A stretch of 64,000 nucleotides of DNA from UBA1794 sp031552405 (lineage in GTDB: Bacteria > Bacteroidota > Bacteroidia > Bacteroidales > Bacteroidaceae): positions 62,001-126,000 of the forward strand of contig JAVBMN010000045.1 in the NCBI GenBank assembly GCA_031552405.1. Reading direction: 5' to 3'. Shown piece after piece: positions 54,924 to 63,151 of the stretch. The notes under the pieces are model-generated. The model ran no database searches. It had not been told where the DNA came from and worked only from the letters and a program-made list of their open reading frames with translations. Both the position numbers and the translations under genes were made by a program. Position 1 is the first letter of the stretch. Every line of letters begins with the position of its first letter.

Positions 54924-57900
54924 GGCACAAACGTATGTAGATGTCACTGACACCTATTTAGCAAATGCGGGATTTAACTCTGATATCATTTACGACATCA
55001 GTGCTACTGGTAACTTGGCATCCGCCAATGGCGGAGCCAATATTAAAGATGTGCAGGGGTGGCCTATAAAAGTATTTGGGGATAACTCTGCCTCAGCCAC
55101 TTTTGCTTTTGGCTGTCCAATGACTTTAAACGCCCCAGGACCTGTTCCTACTACAGACCAAAGTAGCAATTCAACCGGAGGTATGCTTGGAGTTTCTGCC
55201 GCATGGGGTGCAAGTGTTTACTACGGCCAAACAATTACACTTCCTGCTGGTAAGTATCGTCTTACTTATGTAGCTTATAATTCAGGCCCAAATGCAAACG
55301 ATAATAGTTTGGTAGGATGGTATCCAGCCACTGGGACTAAAGTCGCATCTGCAAAAACATCTTTTACCCTAAACACTTGGGTTACTGAGTCTCTTACATT
55401 TTCTCTCGCAACAGCTACTACTGGAGAGGTGCGCGTAGGTGTAACATCTCCATCGAGTGTTGGTTCTGGTGGCGCTGGTCGAATCTTTTTTGACTATGTT
55501 ACATTGGAATTTGACGCCACTGTTGACAAAACAGAGTTAAATAGTGTGATTGCGGCTGCGACTATCCTTTATGGTAGTGGAGACGGCAATGAAGCCAATG
55601 CGTTATCAACAGCAATTGCTACTGCCGAAGCAGTGGCTAACAACAGCAGTGCAACAATTGAACAAGTTGCCGCTGCTGCTATTGCGCTGAATGCTGCCAT
55701 TAGCGATTATAAAATCGCTAATGCATCTCCTTCTAATCCTATTGATATGACTTCGAAAATTGTCAACCCAAGTTTTGAAATCGGCAGTCTTGATGGTTGG
55801 GTGAACAATGGTATGCAAAGGCAAGGCAACGACGCTTTCCCTAAGGTTGGAACTTACTATTGTGAGAAATATACTGCTGGTGCAAAAATGGCCGATGCAA
55901 GCATTTCGCAAACCATAACAGGATTGCCTAATGGAAAGTATCAGGTAACTGTAAATGGAAAATTCGGCGATAAAGGAGCATATGTTTTTGCAAATGCAGC
56001 AAAAACACAATTTAACAGCGACAACAATGTAGCAGACTTTTCTGTAGAAACGGTCGTTACAGATGGATCATTGAATCTAGGTGTAAGAGTAGTTAATAGT
56101 GAACAAGAGTTGCCGACTACAACACATTACCTGCCTTTCGATGATTTCCGTCTTGCATTCCTTGGTGTAGATTTAGGTGCTTTTGAGGATGCCCTTAGCA
56201 CTCAGCTTACTACAGCCTCAGATGCGAAATATAGTGTGCAAGCCGATTATTATGCCGCTGCTGATTATTCAAGTTTCCAGTCTGCTTATACCAATGCACA
56301 GACTATATATAATAAGGTTGGCCACACAGCTAACGAACTGACAGCAGCTGCTGCATCTCTGCAGAACGCCATTACGAATGCAGATATTTCTATTGCAGCA
56401 AAATCGCGTAACGATTTGATTCACGGCAATTCTGATGCCGATATCACATTTGTGATTACAAACCCCAACTTTGATAATGAGACAGCCGGATGGACTACCA
56501 ATATGGGTACATTTAATGGAGCTAATACAAAATGGACAGGATGGGATACTGATTATGCTTCTGCACCTGGCACTAATATTGTATTAGACGGTGGTGCTGC
56601 AGGCATAAGCTATGGATATCAAAGCTTCCCAAAAATGCCAGTCGGATATTATCTTATCAAGGCGGTAGCTCGTGGACAAGCATTAACTCCAAGCAATTTG
56701 TTCTTCTTTATAAACAATGGTACCAGCTATGAAAACACAGGAACTGTAGAAGGCACTGCTACTGTAGAGCGCATCGGCGATACAGGAGGGGCTCTCAACT
56801 ATGGTTTTGCACGTTACACTACAAGTGGTATTAATATTTCTGAAGGTGAGAATATTACATTAGGAATGCGCTTAGATAATGGGGGAACAGGCCGTTGGCA
56901 AAGTGCAGACGCTTTCCAGTTATTCTATTATGCTACTGAAGTAGATTTCTTAGGTGTTGCAAAAGGTGAACTCGTGAATGCTGCTAATGCGCTATTGAAC
57001 AGCAAGATGGACGCTACTGTAAAAGATGCTTTGAGCGCTGCTATAAATGCAGATTGGAGTAATTTCTCTGTTGCTGATTTCCAGACAGCTCTGACCTCGT
57101 TGAGAAGTGCTATTAGCACAGCTGAAACATCTATAGCTGCATATACCCTTGTTAACACATTTATCGATGGCCATTTGTCAGGACTCATCAGCCCACTTAG
57201 TGAGAACAGTTTGACGGTAACAAGTCTTGAGGCGCTTAAAAACAGTTTGCTCGAGGGATATAATAATGGTACTCTTGCTTCTACGGATATAGCCACATTC
57301 TTCCCGTTGATTGAAACTGCATTAACTGCTGACTTGGCCACTGGAACCACCGACCTTACCTCTACGATTGTCAACCCAATCCCTGTAGATGAAACAGGTT
57401 GGAATCTGGTTGAAAAAGGAAACACTTGGACAACCACTGGACAATTCCCAGAAAACAACAGCAAACGCTATTTTGACTCTTGGGCTGGATCCAACTTAAA
57501 ATTCACCGTAAATCAGGTAATTACATTAGACGCAGGTACCTATGCATTAAGTGCTATTGCCCGTGGGGATGGAAATGGAGCCTTCATTTATGCAAATGAT
57601 GGAACAACTACCTTCAAAAAAGAGATCTACAAAAACGGAAGTGTAGGTGGTGGCATTGGTAACGGTTGGAGTACAACTCCTGTTGCATTTACCTTAAATG
57701 CACCTGCTACAGTAACTATCGGTCTTTCTAACAACCCAACTTATACAGGTGGATCTGCTTGGACCGGATCATGGTACAGTGTGGCAGACTTCAAACTTTA
57801 TATGCTGAACACCACTTCTGTGGAGATTGTTGATGGCGCCGCTACCGTAACCGGCGAACTTACCGATGATGCTATTGACGAACTCGAAGCTGCCGGTATT

Positions 57901-58833
57901 ACCTCTGCCGACCTTACTAACGCTACCGGAACAGCGAATATCGTATTTGCTAACCCCAACACCGTAGTATACAATGTACCCGCAGGCGTGACCACCAACG
58001 GTATTACCGAAGGCAGCACCGCTCTACTGAGTGAAGCTCATCCTTTCAATGCTCCTGCTGCCCTGGATGCAAATGTATCTTACCAGCGTGCTAAATTCAC
58101 CGGAACTTCCAATGACAATGGTGACAATGGATGGCAGAGTATTGTATTGCCGTTTGACGTAATTCGTATTGCCTCAATAGACGGTAATAATGATCCGATT
58201 GAACTTGTACCGTTTGGAGATAAATATGACAACGACAATGAAAACCGTCGTCCTTTCTGGTTGTTCCGTTTGGAGAATGGCAACTACGTAGCTGCTGACG
58301 CTATTGAAGCAAATGTGACTTACCTGATCTCGTTCCCGAATGATCTTTCTTACAATGCAGTGTTCAACGTAAACGGACCGGTTACTTTCTATGGTGAGGA
58401 AATCGTGGCTACTACAGGTCTTACTCCTGAAACGTTGCAAGGCTCTTATACATTGAATCCTAACTTCAACGGACTGGTAAGCGATGTATATGCACTCAAT
58501 GCAGAAGGCTCTATGTGGAAGAAGAATTCCAGCGTAAACAGCTTCTTTGGATATGTGACTGATCCTGCTAATGTGACTTCTCAGTACCTCCCCATCTTCG
58601 GTGAAACTACTGGCATGAAGGAGATCTCTGCAAAGGGAATGAGCAACCAGAATGTGGTAATTGTGGTAACCGATAATGGTGTAACCATCGAAAGCGAAAA
58701 GGCTGGTAGAATCATGATCTACACTATGGACGGTAAGAAAGTGAAGAGCGTAAGCCTGCAAGAAGGTTCTAACTTCGTAGCCCTTCCCGCTGGAGAGTAC
58801 GTAATCAATGGAATTACTGCGATTGTAAAATAA
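54859..58833 (+). CDS. Large surface protein, right partner of the inversion locus
   Basis: A 1324-residue secreted protein with the same signal peptide as the left partner. It has about four CBM-like beta modules (starting near residues 30, 300, 525 and 835; typical openings KIVNPSFEIGSLDGW and FVITNPNFDNETAGW) separated by FIVAR-like helical linkers (~220-290, ~435-520, ~695-830). The C-terminal module (NGWQSIVLPFDV, PFWLFRLENGNYVAAD) and sorting-like tail are nearly identical to the left partner. Sugar or glycoprotein binding at the cell surface is inferred. The right-facing boxes in the invertible segment would drive this gene in the orientation shown. Confidence 0.88.
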   Translation: MKSKLLMFIATLVASAGSIGVQAQTYVDVTDTYLANAGFNSDIIYDISATGNLASANGGANIKDVQGWPIKVFGDNSASATFAFGCPMTLNAPGPVPTTDQSSNSTGGMLGVSAAWGASVYYGQTITLPAGKYRLTYVAYNSGPNANDNSLVGWYPATGTKVASAKTSFTLNTWVTESLTFSLATATTGEVRVGVTSPSSVGSGGAGRIFFDYVTLEFDATVDKTELNSVIAAATILYGSGDGNEANALSTAIATAEAVANNSSATIEQVAAAAIALNAAISDYKIANASPSNPIDMTSKIVNPSFEIGSLDGWVNNGMQRQGNDAFPKVGTYYCEKYTAGAKMADASISQTITGLPNGKYQVTVNGKFGDKGAYVFANAAKTQFNSDNNVADFSVETVVTDGSLNLGVRVVNSEQELPTTTHYLPFDDFRLAFLGVDLGAFEDALSTQLTTASDAKYSVQADYYAAADYSSFQSAYTNAQTIYNKVGHTANELTAAAASLQNAITNADISIAAKSRNDLIHGNSDADITFVITNPNFDNETAGWTTNMGTFNGANTKWTGWDTDYASAPGTNIVLDGGAAGISYGYQSFPKMPVGYYLIKAVARGQALTPSNLFFFINNGTSYENTGTVEGTATVERIGDTGGALNYGFARYTTSGINISEGENITLGMRLDNGGTGRWQSADAFQLFYYATEVDFLGVAKGELVNAANALLNSKMDATVKDALSAAINADWSNFSVADFQTALTSLRSAISTAETSIAAYTLVNTFIDGHLSGLISPLSENSLTVTSLEALKNSLLEGYNNGTLASTDIATFFPLIETALTADLATGTTDLTSTIVNPIPVDETGWNLVEKGNTWTTTGQFPENNSKRYFDSWAGSNLKFTVNQVITLDAGTYALSAIARGDGNGAFIYANDGTTTFKKEIYKNGSVGGGIGNGWSTTPVAFTLNAPATVTIGLSNNPTYTGGSAWTGSWYSVADFKLYMLNTTSVEIVDGAATVTGELTDDAIDELEAAGITSADLTNATGTANIVFANPNTVVYNVPAGVTTNGITEGSTALLSEAHPFNAPAALDANVSYQRAKFTGTSNDNGDNGWQSIVLPFDVIRIASIDGNNDPIELVPFGDKYDNDNENRRPFWLFRLENGNYVAADAIEANVTYLISFPNDLSYNAVFNVNGPVTFYGEEIVATTGLTPETLQGSYTLNPNFNGLVSDVYALNAEGSMWKKNSSVNSFFGYVTDPANVTSQYLPIFGETTGMKEISAKGMSNQNVVIVVTDNGVTIESEKAGRIMIYTMDGKKVKSVSLQEGSNFVALPAGEYVINGITAIVK

Positions 58834-58864
58834 TGCAAACTGATTAAAAAGAAAGATTGAAATT

Positions 58865-59044
58865 ATGAACAATAAACAGATGTATCAGAAACCGGAATCC
58901 TGTGTGATTCTGATCGAGACAGAAGGAGATGTGAGTATAGTAGCCACATCAGGCGTTGCTCCAACTGCGGGTAAGACTCCTAACATTTCTACTGACTCCT
59001 TCTTCAAAGGAAGTGAAAATAACATCCTCGACAGCGGAGAATAA
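58865..59044 (+). CDS. 59-residue small peptide, right copy
   Basis: A short gene of unknown function, 31 bases after the large surface-protein gene. It begins MNNKQMYQKPESCVILIETE and ends SFFKGSENNILDSGE; the middle (TSGVAPTAGKTPNIS) differs from the copy at 51116. The upstream leader bases are identical in both loci, so translation signals are shared. No signal peptide is seen. Confidence 0.8.
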   Translation: MNNKQMYQKPESCVILIETEGDVSIVATSGVAPTAGKTPNISTDSFFKGSENNILDSGE

Positions 59045-59087
59045 GCTCTCCCCTGCCTAAGCACGCAAGTGCGATAACCCTGACAAT

Positions 59088-59119
59088 CGGGCCAGCCATT
59101 ACGGTTGGCCCGATTCTTT
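59088..59119 (+). terminator. Terminator of the right surface-protein module
   Basis: AATCGGGCCA / TGGCCCGATT stem followed by CTTTTTCC. It is the mirror copy of the one at 51046-51077, including the nearby AAGCACGCAAGTGC segment. Confidence 0.85.
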
Positions 59120-59129
59120 TTCCATAACC

Positions 59130-59410
59130 CAAATGTCGCTGCGCTGCAGCTCTGAAAAGATATAATCTTATATACCCAGGACTCGCGTCCTAGGCTACCA
59201 AGGACGAACCACTCCGTGGTTTCCATATAGACTGCAGTACCAAAAGCTACACCAAAAATAACGAAGAACCGATTTGCAATAAATAAAACTCCTTTCACGT
59301 TCCACTACAGCATAAAACGCCTCATAATGAAATATTTATAATACGGCATAAAACATCTACGCTATGAAATGCCTCACTATCACGCACCTCCGCTACACTC
59401 CAAAGAATCT
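59130..59410. repeat. Non-coding stretch with short hairpins and decayed repeats
   Basis: No supportable gene here. It holds two small hairpins, AGGAC-TCGC-GTCCT (59178-59191) and AACCAC-TCC-GTGGTT (59207-59221), plus a CACGTTCCACT stretch near 59297 that may be a decayed end of the dispersed 57-bp unit. GCATAAAAC occurs twice. Confidence 0.4.
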
Positions 59411-59414
59411 TTCG

Positions 59415-59966
59415 CTACTCTGTGGAAAACTTTCCGAGTACCGGGATGTAATTAGGGTGCGAGGCGGTGCCGATCTTGTGAAGATAGCCGCCCTCTACAA
59501 AATATTGCAAATTGCTGTAAGCAGTTTTGCGTGAGCAGGAAAAGAGTTGCTGGTACTGCATCCTACTGAGTGCCGGGCATGAGGCAAACCATTTGCCCAA
59601 GGTCTGGAGTTGCTGTTCAAGGGAGATGTCGGCCTGTTGGATGCGTTGGGGAGCACGTTGAAGCGGGATTTGCCGGAGCCTTTTTGCAAGGGTGGCACTG
59701 GGAGTGAAATTTATGCGGCGTACAGTGACGCTTTGGGCGTGGATCTCCTCGCCGACCATGGTAGGCGGGCAAGTCAGAGAAATGCTGAAATTGCCTATTC
59801 CGGCAAGCTCCGCGCGGTTGCCCTCGGCAAGGGTTTCATAGAGGATGGCACTCAACGCATCAAGGGCAGACACCACATCAGAGCGGTTAAGACTACAGCG
59901 CGACTGGATCTCATTAGCCAGATAGTCGCTGGTTTTCAGAGTGCTGTTCACCAGATAAGGATGCAC
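59415..59966 (-). CDS. HU-like DNA-binding protein
   Basis: A 183-residue protein. Residues ~10-100 resemble the HU/IHF fold as found in Bacteroides HU-HIG-type proteins (LANEIQSRCSLNRSDVVSALDALSAI, then GNRAELAGIGNFSISL). Residues ~130-180 may be a second, helix-turn-helix-like DNA-binding region (LSRMQYQQLFSCSRKTAYSNLQYFVEGG). It is divergent from the VirE-like gene with 80 bases between the starts. This HU/VirE pairing is common in Bacteroides, often near accessory loci. Confidence 0.82.
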   Translation of the reverse strand: MHPYLVNSTLKTSDYLANEIQSRCSLNRSDVVSALDALSAILYETLAEGNRAELAGIGNFSISLTCPPTMVGEEIHAQSVTVRRINFTPSATLAKRLRQIPLQRAPQRIQQADISLEQQLQTLGKWFASCPALSRMQYQQLFSCSRKTAYSNLQYFVEGGYLHKIGTASHPNYIPVLGKFSTE

Positions 59967-60232
59967 GCGGGGAATGCGTTTGTAAGAGGCTGGAATGGGA
60001 TATCTGATATTGTAACTTTGCTGAAAACCAATCAGATAACAAAGTTATGAAAGAGCATTTTATGAAAGAAGACAACGTACACGTCAGCCTGTCCCATCAG
60101 CTTGAACGCATAGAGAGCATGTTCCATTTATTGGCCGAGATGATGGGAGAATTGCGAAGTACGATTTTCCACATTGCAGAAACAACCGATTCCTCAACGC
60201 CGCCCACACCAACGGTAGCCCCTGCGCCACCC

Positions 60233-60324
60233 GTAGGGGCGGACCTGTGTGTCCGCCCGGAAACCACCACCCCACGGCAGGCGGAAACATCGCCTGTGGA
60301 TGCGGGCGGATTCAATCCACCCCT
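60233..60324. repeat. REP-type repeat pair inside the VirE-like gene
   Basis: GTAGGGGCGGAC...GTCCGCCC (60233-60259) and GGGCGGATTCAATCCACCCC (60304-60323) repeat the arms of the REP doublet at 23042-23115, with some decay. It lies in a proline-rich linker and keeps the reading frame. Confidence 0.7.
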
Positions 60325-61462
60325 GCCGGTGGTGCAGGTCAGCGAATTCCTGCAGCAGCGCTACGAATTCCGCTACAACCAGCTGACCGGGCAAACGGAA
60401 TACCGGGCACGCACCGCCCTCTCCGAAACCTCCTCCCCTTTCTTACCTGTATGCCCGCGCGCCAAAAGCACCTTTTATTATGAGGTACAGGTCGCCGGCA
60501 TCTTCTGCTACGAAAGCCAGATACAATGCGTACTGAACTCCTTCCTCATCCAGCCCTACCACCCCTTCCGCGAGTACCTCGACAACCTGCCCGTCTGGGA
60601 CGGAACAGACCGCATTAACGCCCTCGCTACCCGCGTGAGCACTGATCCCCTGTGGCGCACCGGCTTCCGTCGCTGGATGCTGGGCATGGCCGCCGGATGG
60701 CTGGGTGTCAACCCTCAATACGCCAACTCCCTCGCCCCGCTGCTCGTCAGCCGGGAGCAGGGCCTTCACAAGAGCACCTTCTGCCGTATGCTCCTCCCGC
60801 CCGAACTGGAACGCTTCTACACCGACAGCTTCCCCCTCACCAATATCCCCCTAGCCGAGCGCCGCCTGAGCGAGTACGGCCTTATCTCTCTGGATAAGTT
60901 CGACCGCCATTCCTCTCGCCACCAAGCCGACCTGAAGAACCTCATGCAAGCCACCACCCTGCACCTGCGTCGTGCCCGCCAACAGTACGAAACCACCCTG
61001 CCCCGCATTGCCTCTTTCATCGGCACCAGCAACTGCAAGGAGCTGCTCACCGACAAAACCGGTTCCCGCCGCTTCCTCTGCGTGGAAGTGACCCACATGA
61101 TCGACACCGATACCCCCTTGGAATACGCCCAGCTCTACGCCCAACTGAAATACCTCGTCACCACCGCCGCCGAGCAATACTGGCCCACCGAAGAAGAAAA
61201 GGCCGCCATCGAGCAACACAATCTCTCCTTCTACAAAACCTCCGTAGAAGAAAACTTCTTCTGAGAGCTCTTCAAGGATGCCGAGCGTGACGCAGAGGAT
61301 TCCATGCTCCTCTCCGCCGAAGAGATCTTCCGCCAGCTAAGAGATTACAATCCCGTAGCCATGCGTGGCCGTAAAGCAGGCGGTTTCGGAAAACTATTAG
61401 TGGATATGGGTATACCGCGCATCAGGCTGAATACAGGCAATAAGTATTGCATAGTGTCAGGG

Positions 61463-61481
61463 CAGTGGAACGTGGAGGGTT
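61463..61481 (+). repeat. Terminal part of the dispersed 57-bp unit
   Basis: CAGTGGAACGTGGAGGGTT is identical to the ends of the units at 6687 and 27396. Only the end is present, and it supplies the last codons and part of the stop codon of the VirE-like frame. Confidence 0.6.
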
Positions 61482-61565
61482 AAATCAAAACTGAAGCCCC
61501 AGGGGTAAACCGCCGCAGGGAAATGAGTAAGAAGCCGTTACACCCATGCTGGGCGAACCAACAAA

Positions 61566-61595
61566 AGAGGCTTGATACTTAGTATCAAACCTCTT
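61566..61595 (-). terminator. Terminator downstream of the tRNA-Pro 3' end
   Basis: AGAGG-C-TTGATACT / AGTATCAA-A-CCTCT stem, followed on the minus strand by TTTTG. It is positioned where a tRNA transcript coming from the right would end. Confidence 0.7.
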
Positions 61596-61602
61596 ACCTT
61601 CG

Positions 61603-61644
61603 TCAAACTAGCGGGATTCGAACCCACGACCCCCTGCTCCCAAA
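61603..61644 (-). other. tRNA-Pro(TGG) 3' half, probable att site
   Basis: On the minus strand, from the anticodon loop TTTGGGA (61644-61638), the stem GCAGG, T-arm GTGGG-TTCGAAT-CCCGC, acceptor strand TAGTTTG and discriminator A (61603) follow in order. The 5' half is missing: the bases before the loop (ACCACGC) cannot pair with GCAGG. Integrases that use the 3' end of a tRNA gene leave exactly such a fragment at one junction. The native-looking terminator on its left suggests the chromosome is to the left and the element to the right. Confidence 0.75.
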
Positions 61645-61726
61645 GCGTGGTTTTCTAATTTTCAAACTTCTTGTAATCAAACAGTTAAAGTCTTGTATAA
61701 AATCGTTTGCACATAATTTACACAAA

Positions 61727-62116
61727 TTATTTCTTCAACTTGTATACCATCATTCCAAATATAATTAGCACAGTTACAAAAACAACAATAATAGCCCAGC
61801 CTCCATAGTCTATCTTAAACTGATTCCATCTGGAAAGTTGCTTCTCTACCAGATAAGGTATAGCTACAGAATCCACTTTATTGATATATGTGGTATCCCT
61901 AAACAGCTTATCTCTGTATCGAGTATGCCATTTCTCCAGCCATACAGTATCTCCTTTCTGAACAAAGGAAACTGAATCGTGTATGTAGATGCTATCTCGT
62001 TCAAAACGGTCACAGTATTCTATTCTGGTACTTATCGTTTCCACTGGGACATGTATCGTTTTGCTGCATCCAACCAGTATCCCGATCAAGATCAAGGCAA
62101 ACAGAATCCTTCTCAT
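61727..62116 (-). CDS. Small phage-type lipoprotein with C-terminal membrane segment
   Basis: A 129-residue protein with a lipoprotein signal (MRRILFALILIGILVGC, Cys17), a polar, aromatic-rich middle (~20-95), and a C-terminal hydrophobic segment (GGWAIIVVFVTVLIIFGMMVY, ~105-125). It overlaps the endolysin gene by 4 bases. Its place at the end of a lysis cassette suggests a spanin-like or accessory lysis role, but I recognise no family and this is inferred from position. Confidence 0.7.
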   Translation of the reverse strand: MRRILFALILIGILVGCSKTIHVPVETISTRIEYCDRFERDSIYIHDSVSFVQKGDTVWLEKWHTRYRDKLFRDTTYINKVDSVAIPYLVEKQLSRWNQFKIDYGGWAIIVVFVTVLIIFGMMVYKLKK

Positions 62117-62667
62117 ACAATCACTTCCTTTGCCTTCTGAAGCAGTTCTTTACGTTCCGCATATCCATTTGTACCGCCGTTTATTCTCTTGGTGACAGCC
62201 AGTATATCATCTCTGTCTGCCAAAACATTTATTCCCTTTGTAACCCAAAAGAATACGGATGCCAGTACGGCGAGATTGGGTTGCTCTACTAAACCAGGAT
62301 TGTTCAATACATCAGGGGCGCCCCCCAACCAGTCGCAGAGGGCTTTATAATTCGCTCTGCCTGTCAACTGAATCAGGCCTCGTCCTTTGTACCTTATCCC
62401 ATCTCCTGTTTTAATGTTGCCAAGATCCCTTCTTCCTTCATACGCAGAACCACTCGCAAGTTCCCTGGGCCAGCGGAATCCGCCTGATTCATGAAGAATC
62501 TGAGTAAGGAAATGTGCAACCCTGAGAGGAGTGTCAATTCCGTATTTCGACATTTGGGCATTGAGGGGAGCAATATATTTGTCTATCATCTGATTTATTG
62601 ATGCATCTGTCATGCCCGTTTTTTTGTACGGATATATCGCCTTGATGTGCTCTCTATTTATTTTCAT
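62113..62667 (-). CDS. GH19-type endolysin
   Basis: A muralytic enzyme of about 184 residues from the start MKINREHIKAIYP (62667; another Met lies two codons upstream and an in-frame start exists at 62706). The chitinase-19/endolysin motifs are HFLTQILHESGGF, with the catalytic Glu, then YKGRGLIQLTGRANY. It would cleave peptidoglycan at phage release. No signal peptide is present, so it depends on the holin encoded immediately upstream, whose 3' end overlaps this start. Confidence 0.88.
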   Translation of the reverse strand: MKINREHIKAIYPYKKTGMTDASINQMIDKYIAPLNAQMSKYGIDTPLRVAHFLTQILHESGGFRWPRELASGSAYEGRRDLGNIKTGDGIRYKGRGLIQLTGRANYKALCDWLGGAPDVLNNPGLVEQPNLAVLASVFFWVTKGINVLADRDDILAVTKRINGGTNGYAERKELLQKAKEVIV

Positions 62668-63139
62668 CTTCATCTGTTTTTTCGTTGATACTATCTTCCA
62701 AAGCATCCCCCATATCTTTATTTTTCCTCTTAATAAAGAAGATAATAAGTCTTCGCAAGCTAAAAGACACTTTCACATCATGGCACTCGCATACATTATG
62801 GATAATGCTGTCCATTTCAAACAGGCAGGCTATTCCGATGCAAACGGCTGCTACTACATCACGGGGGATCCCAAGTGGTTCTCCGATAGCCTGCCCCAAT
62901 ATACCACCCAAAGCAAGGTAGCACATATAGTCGATGATTTTACTCATGGTACGCCTCCCCGCCCGGCTCTTGCGAATCTTATCACTCCGGTGAAGGCTGG
63001 CTTTGATACCAAACCAGAAATCAACCACTACCAGCACAATAGAAAGTGCCACCATCCAACGCAAGTCCCAAAACATTCCTACCATCTCCCCACCAAAGAA
63101 AATCAGGGAGGTGCTTTTTGCTACGTTAGTCTCATTCAT
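62654..63139 (-). CDS. Phage holin-like membrane protein
   Basis: A 161-residue protein from the ATG at 63139 (MNETNVAKST); an in-frame TTG at 63151 is less likely. Several hydrophobic segments are seen: ~22-42 (VALSIVLVVVDFWFGIKA follows a Trp-rich start), ~70-90 (YLALGGILGQAIG) and ~95-115. The C-terminal tail is highly charged (KRKNKDMGD...KTDEDENK). The first half, with VDFWFGIKAS, resembles the phage_holin_4 family. It would form the membrane lesion that lets the endolysin reach the wall. Confidence 0.82.
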   Translation of the reverse strand: MNETNVAKSTSLIFFGGEMVGMFWDLRWMVALSIVLVVVDFWFGIKASLHRSDKIRKSRAGRRTMSKIIDYMCYLALGGILGQAIGEPLGIPRDVVAAVCIGIACLFEMDSIIHNVCECHDVKVSFSLRRLIIFFIKRKNKDMGDALEDSINEKTDEDENK

Positions 63140-63151
63140 GTATTGTATCAA

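Larger units (their letters stand above)
60047..61483 (+). pseudogene. VirE-like protein gene interrupted by TGA
   Basis: Residues 1-405 form an open frame to a TGA at 61262-61264. In the same frame a further 72 codons (ELFKDAERDAEDSMLLSAEEIF ... KYCIVSG) run to a TAA at 61481-61483, as expected of the C-terminal part of VirE proteins. The P-loop-like SREQGLHKSTFCR is near residue 240 and GTSNCKELLTDKTGSRRF follows. The gene is therefore probably broken by a nonsense mutation. Residues ~62-95 (PVGADLCVRP...AGGFNPP) are encoded by a REP-type repeat. The final codons QWNVEG are the end of the dispersed 57-bp repeat. Confidence 0.75.

Noticed and set aside
58174..58872. Open frame of 232 codons on the minus strand opposite the 3' end of the right surface-protein gene (and its mirror at 51288-51893)
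   Set aside because: The frame is open in both copies only because the underlying coding sequence is conserved; no independent features.
61262..61264. Selenocysteine codon in the VirE-like gene
   Set aside because: No sign of a selenocysteine insertion hairpin was noted and the family is not known for selenocysteine; a nonsense mutation is simpler.
61603..61644. Complete tRNA gene
   Set aside because: The 5' acceptor strand, D-arm and 5' anticodon stem are absent, so only a 3' fragment is called.
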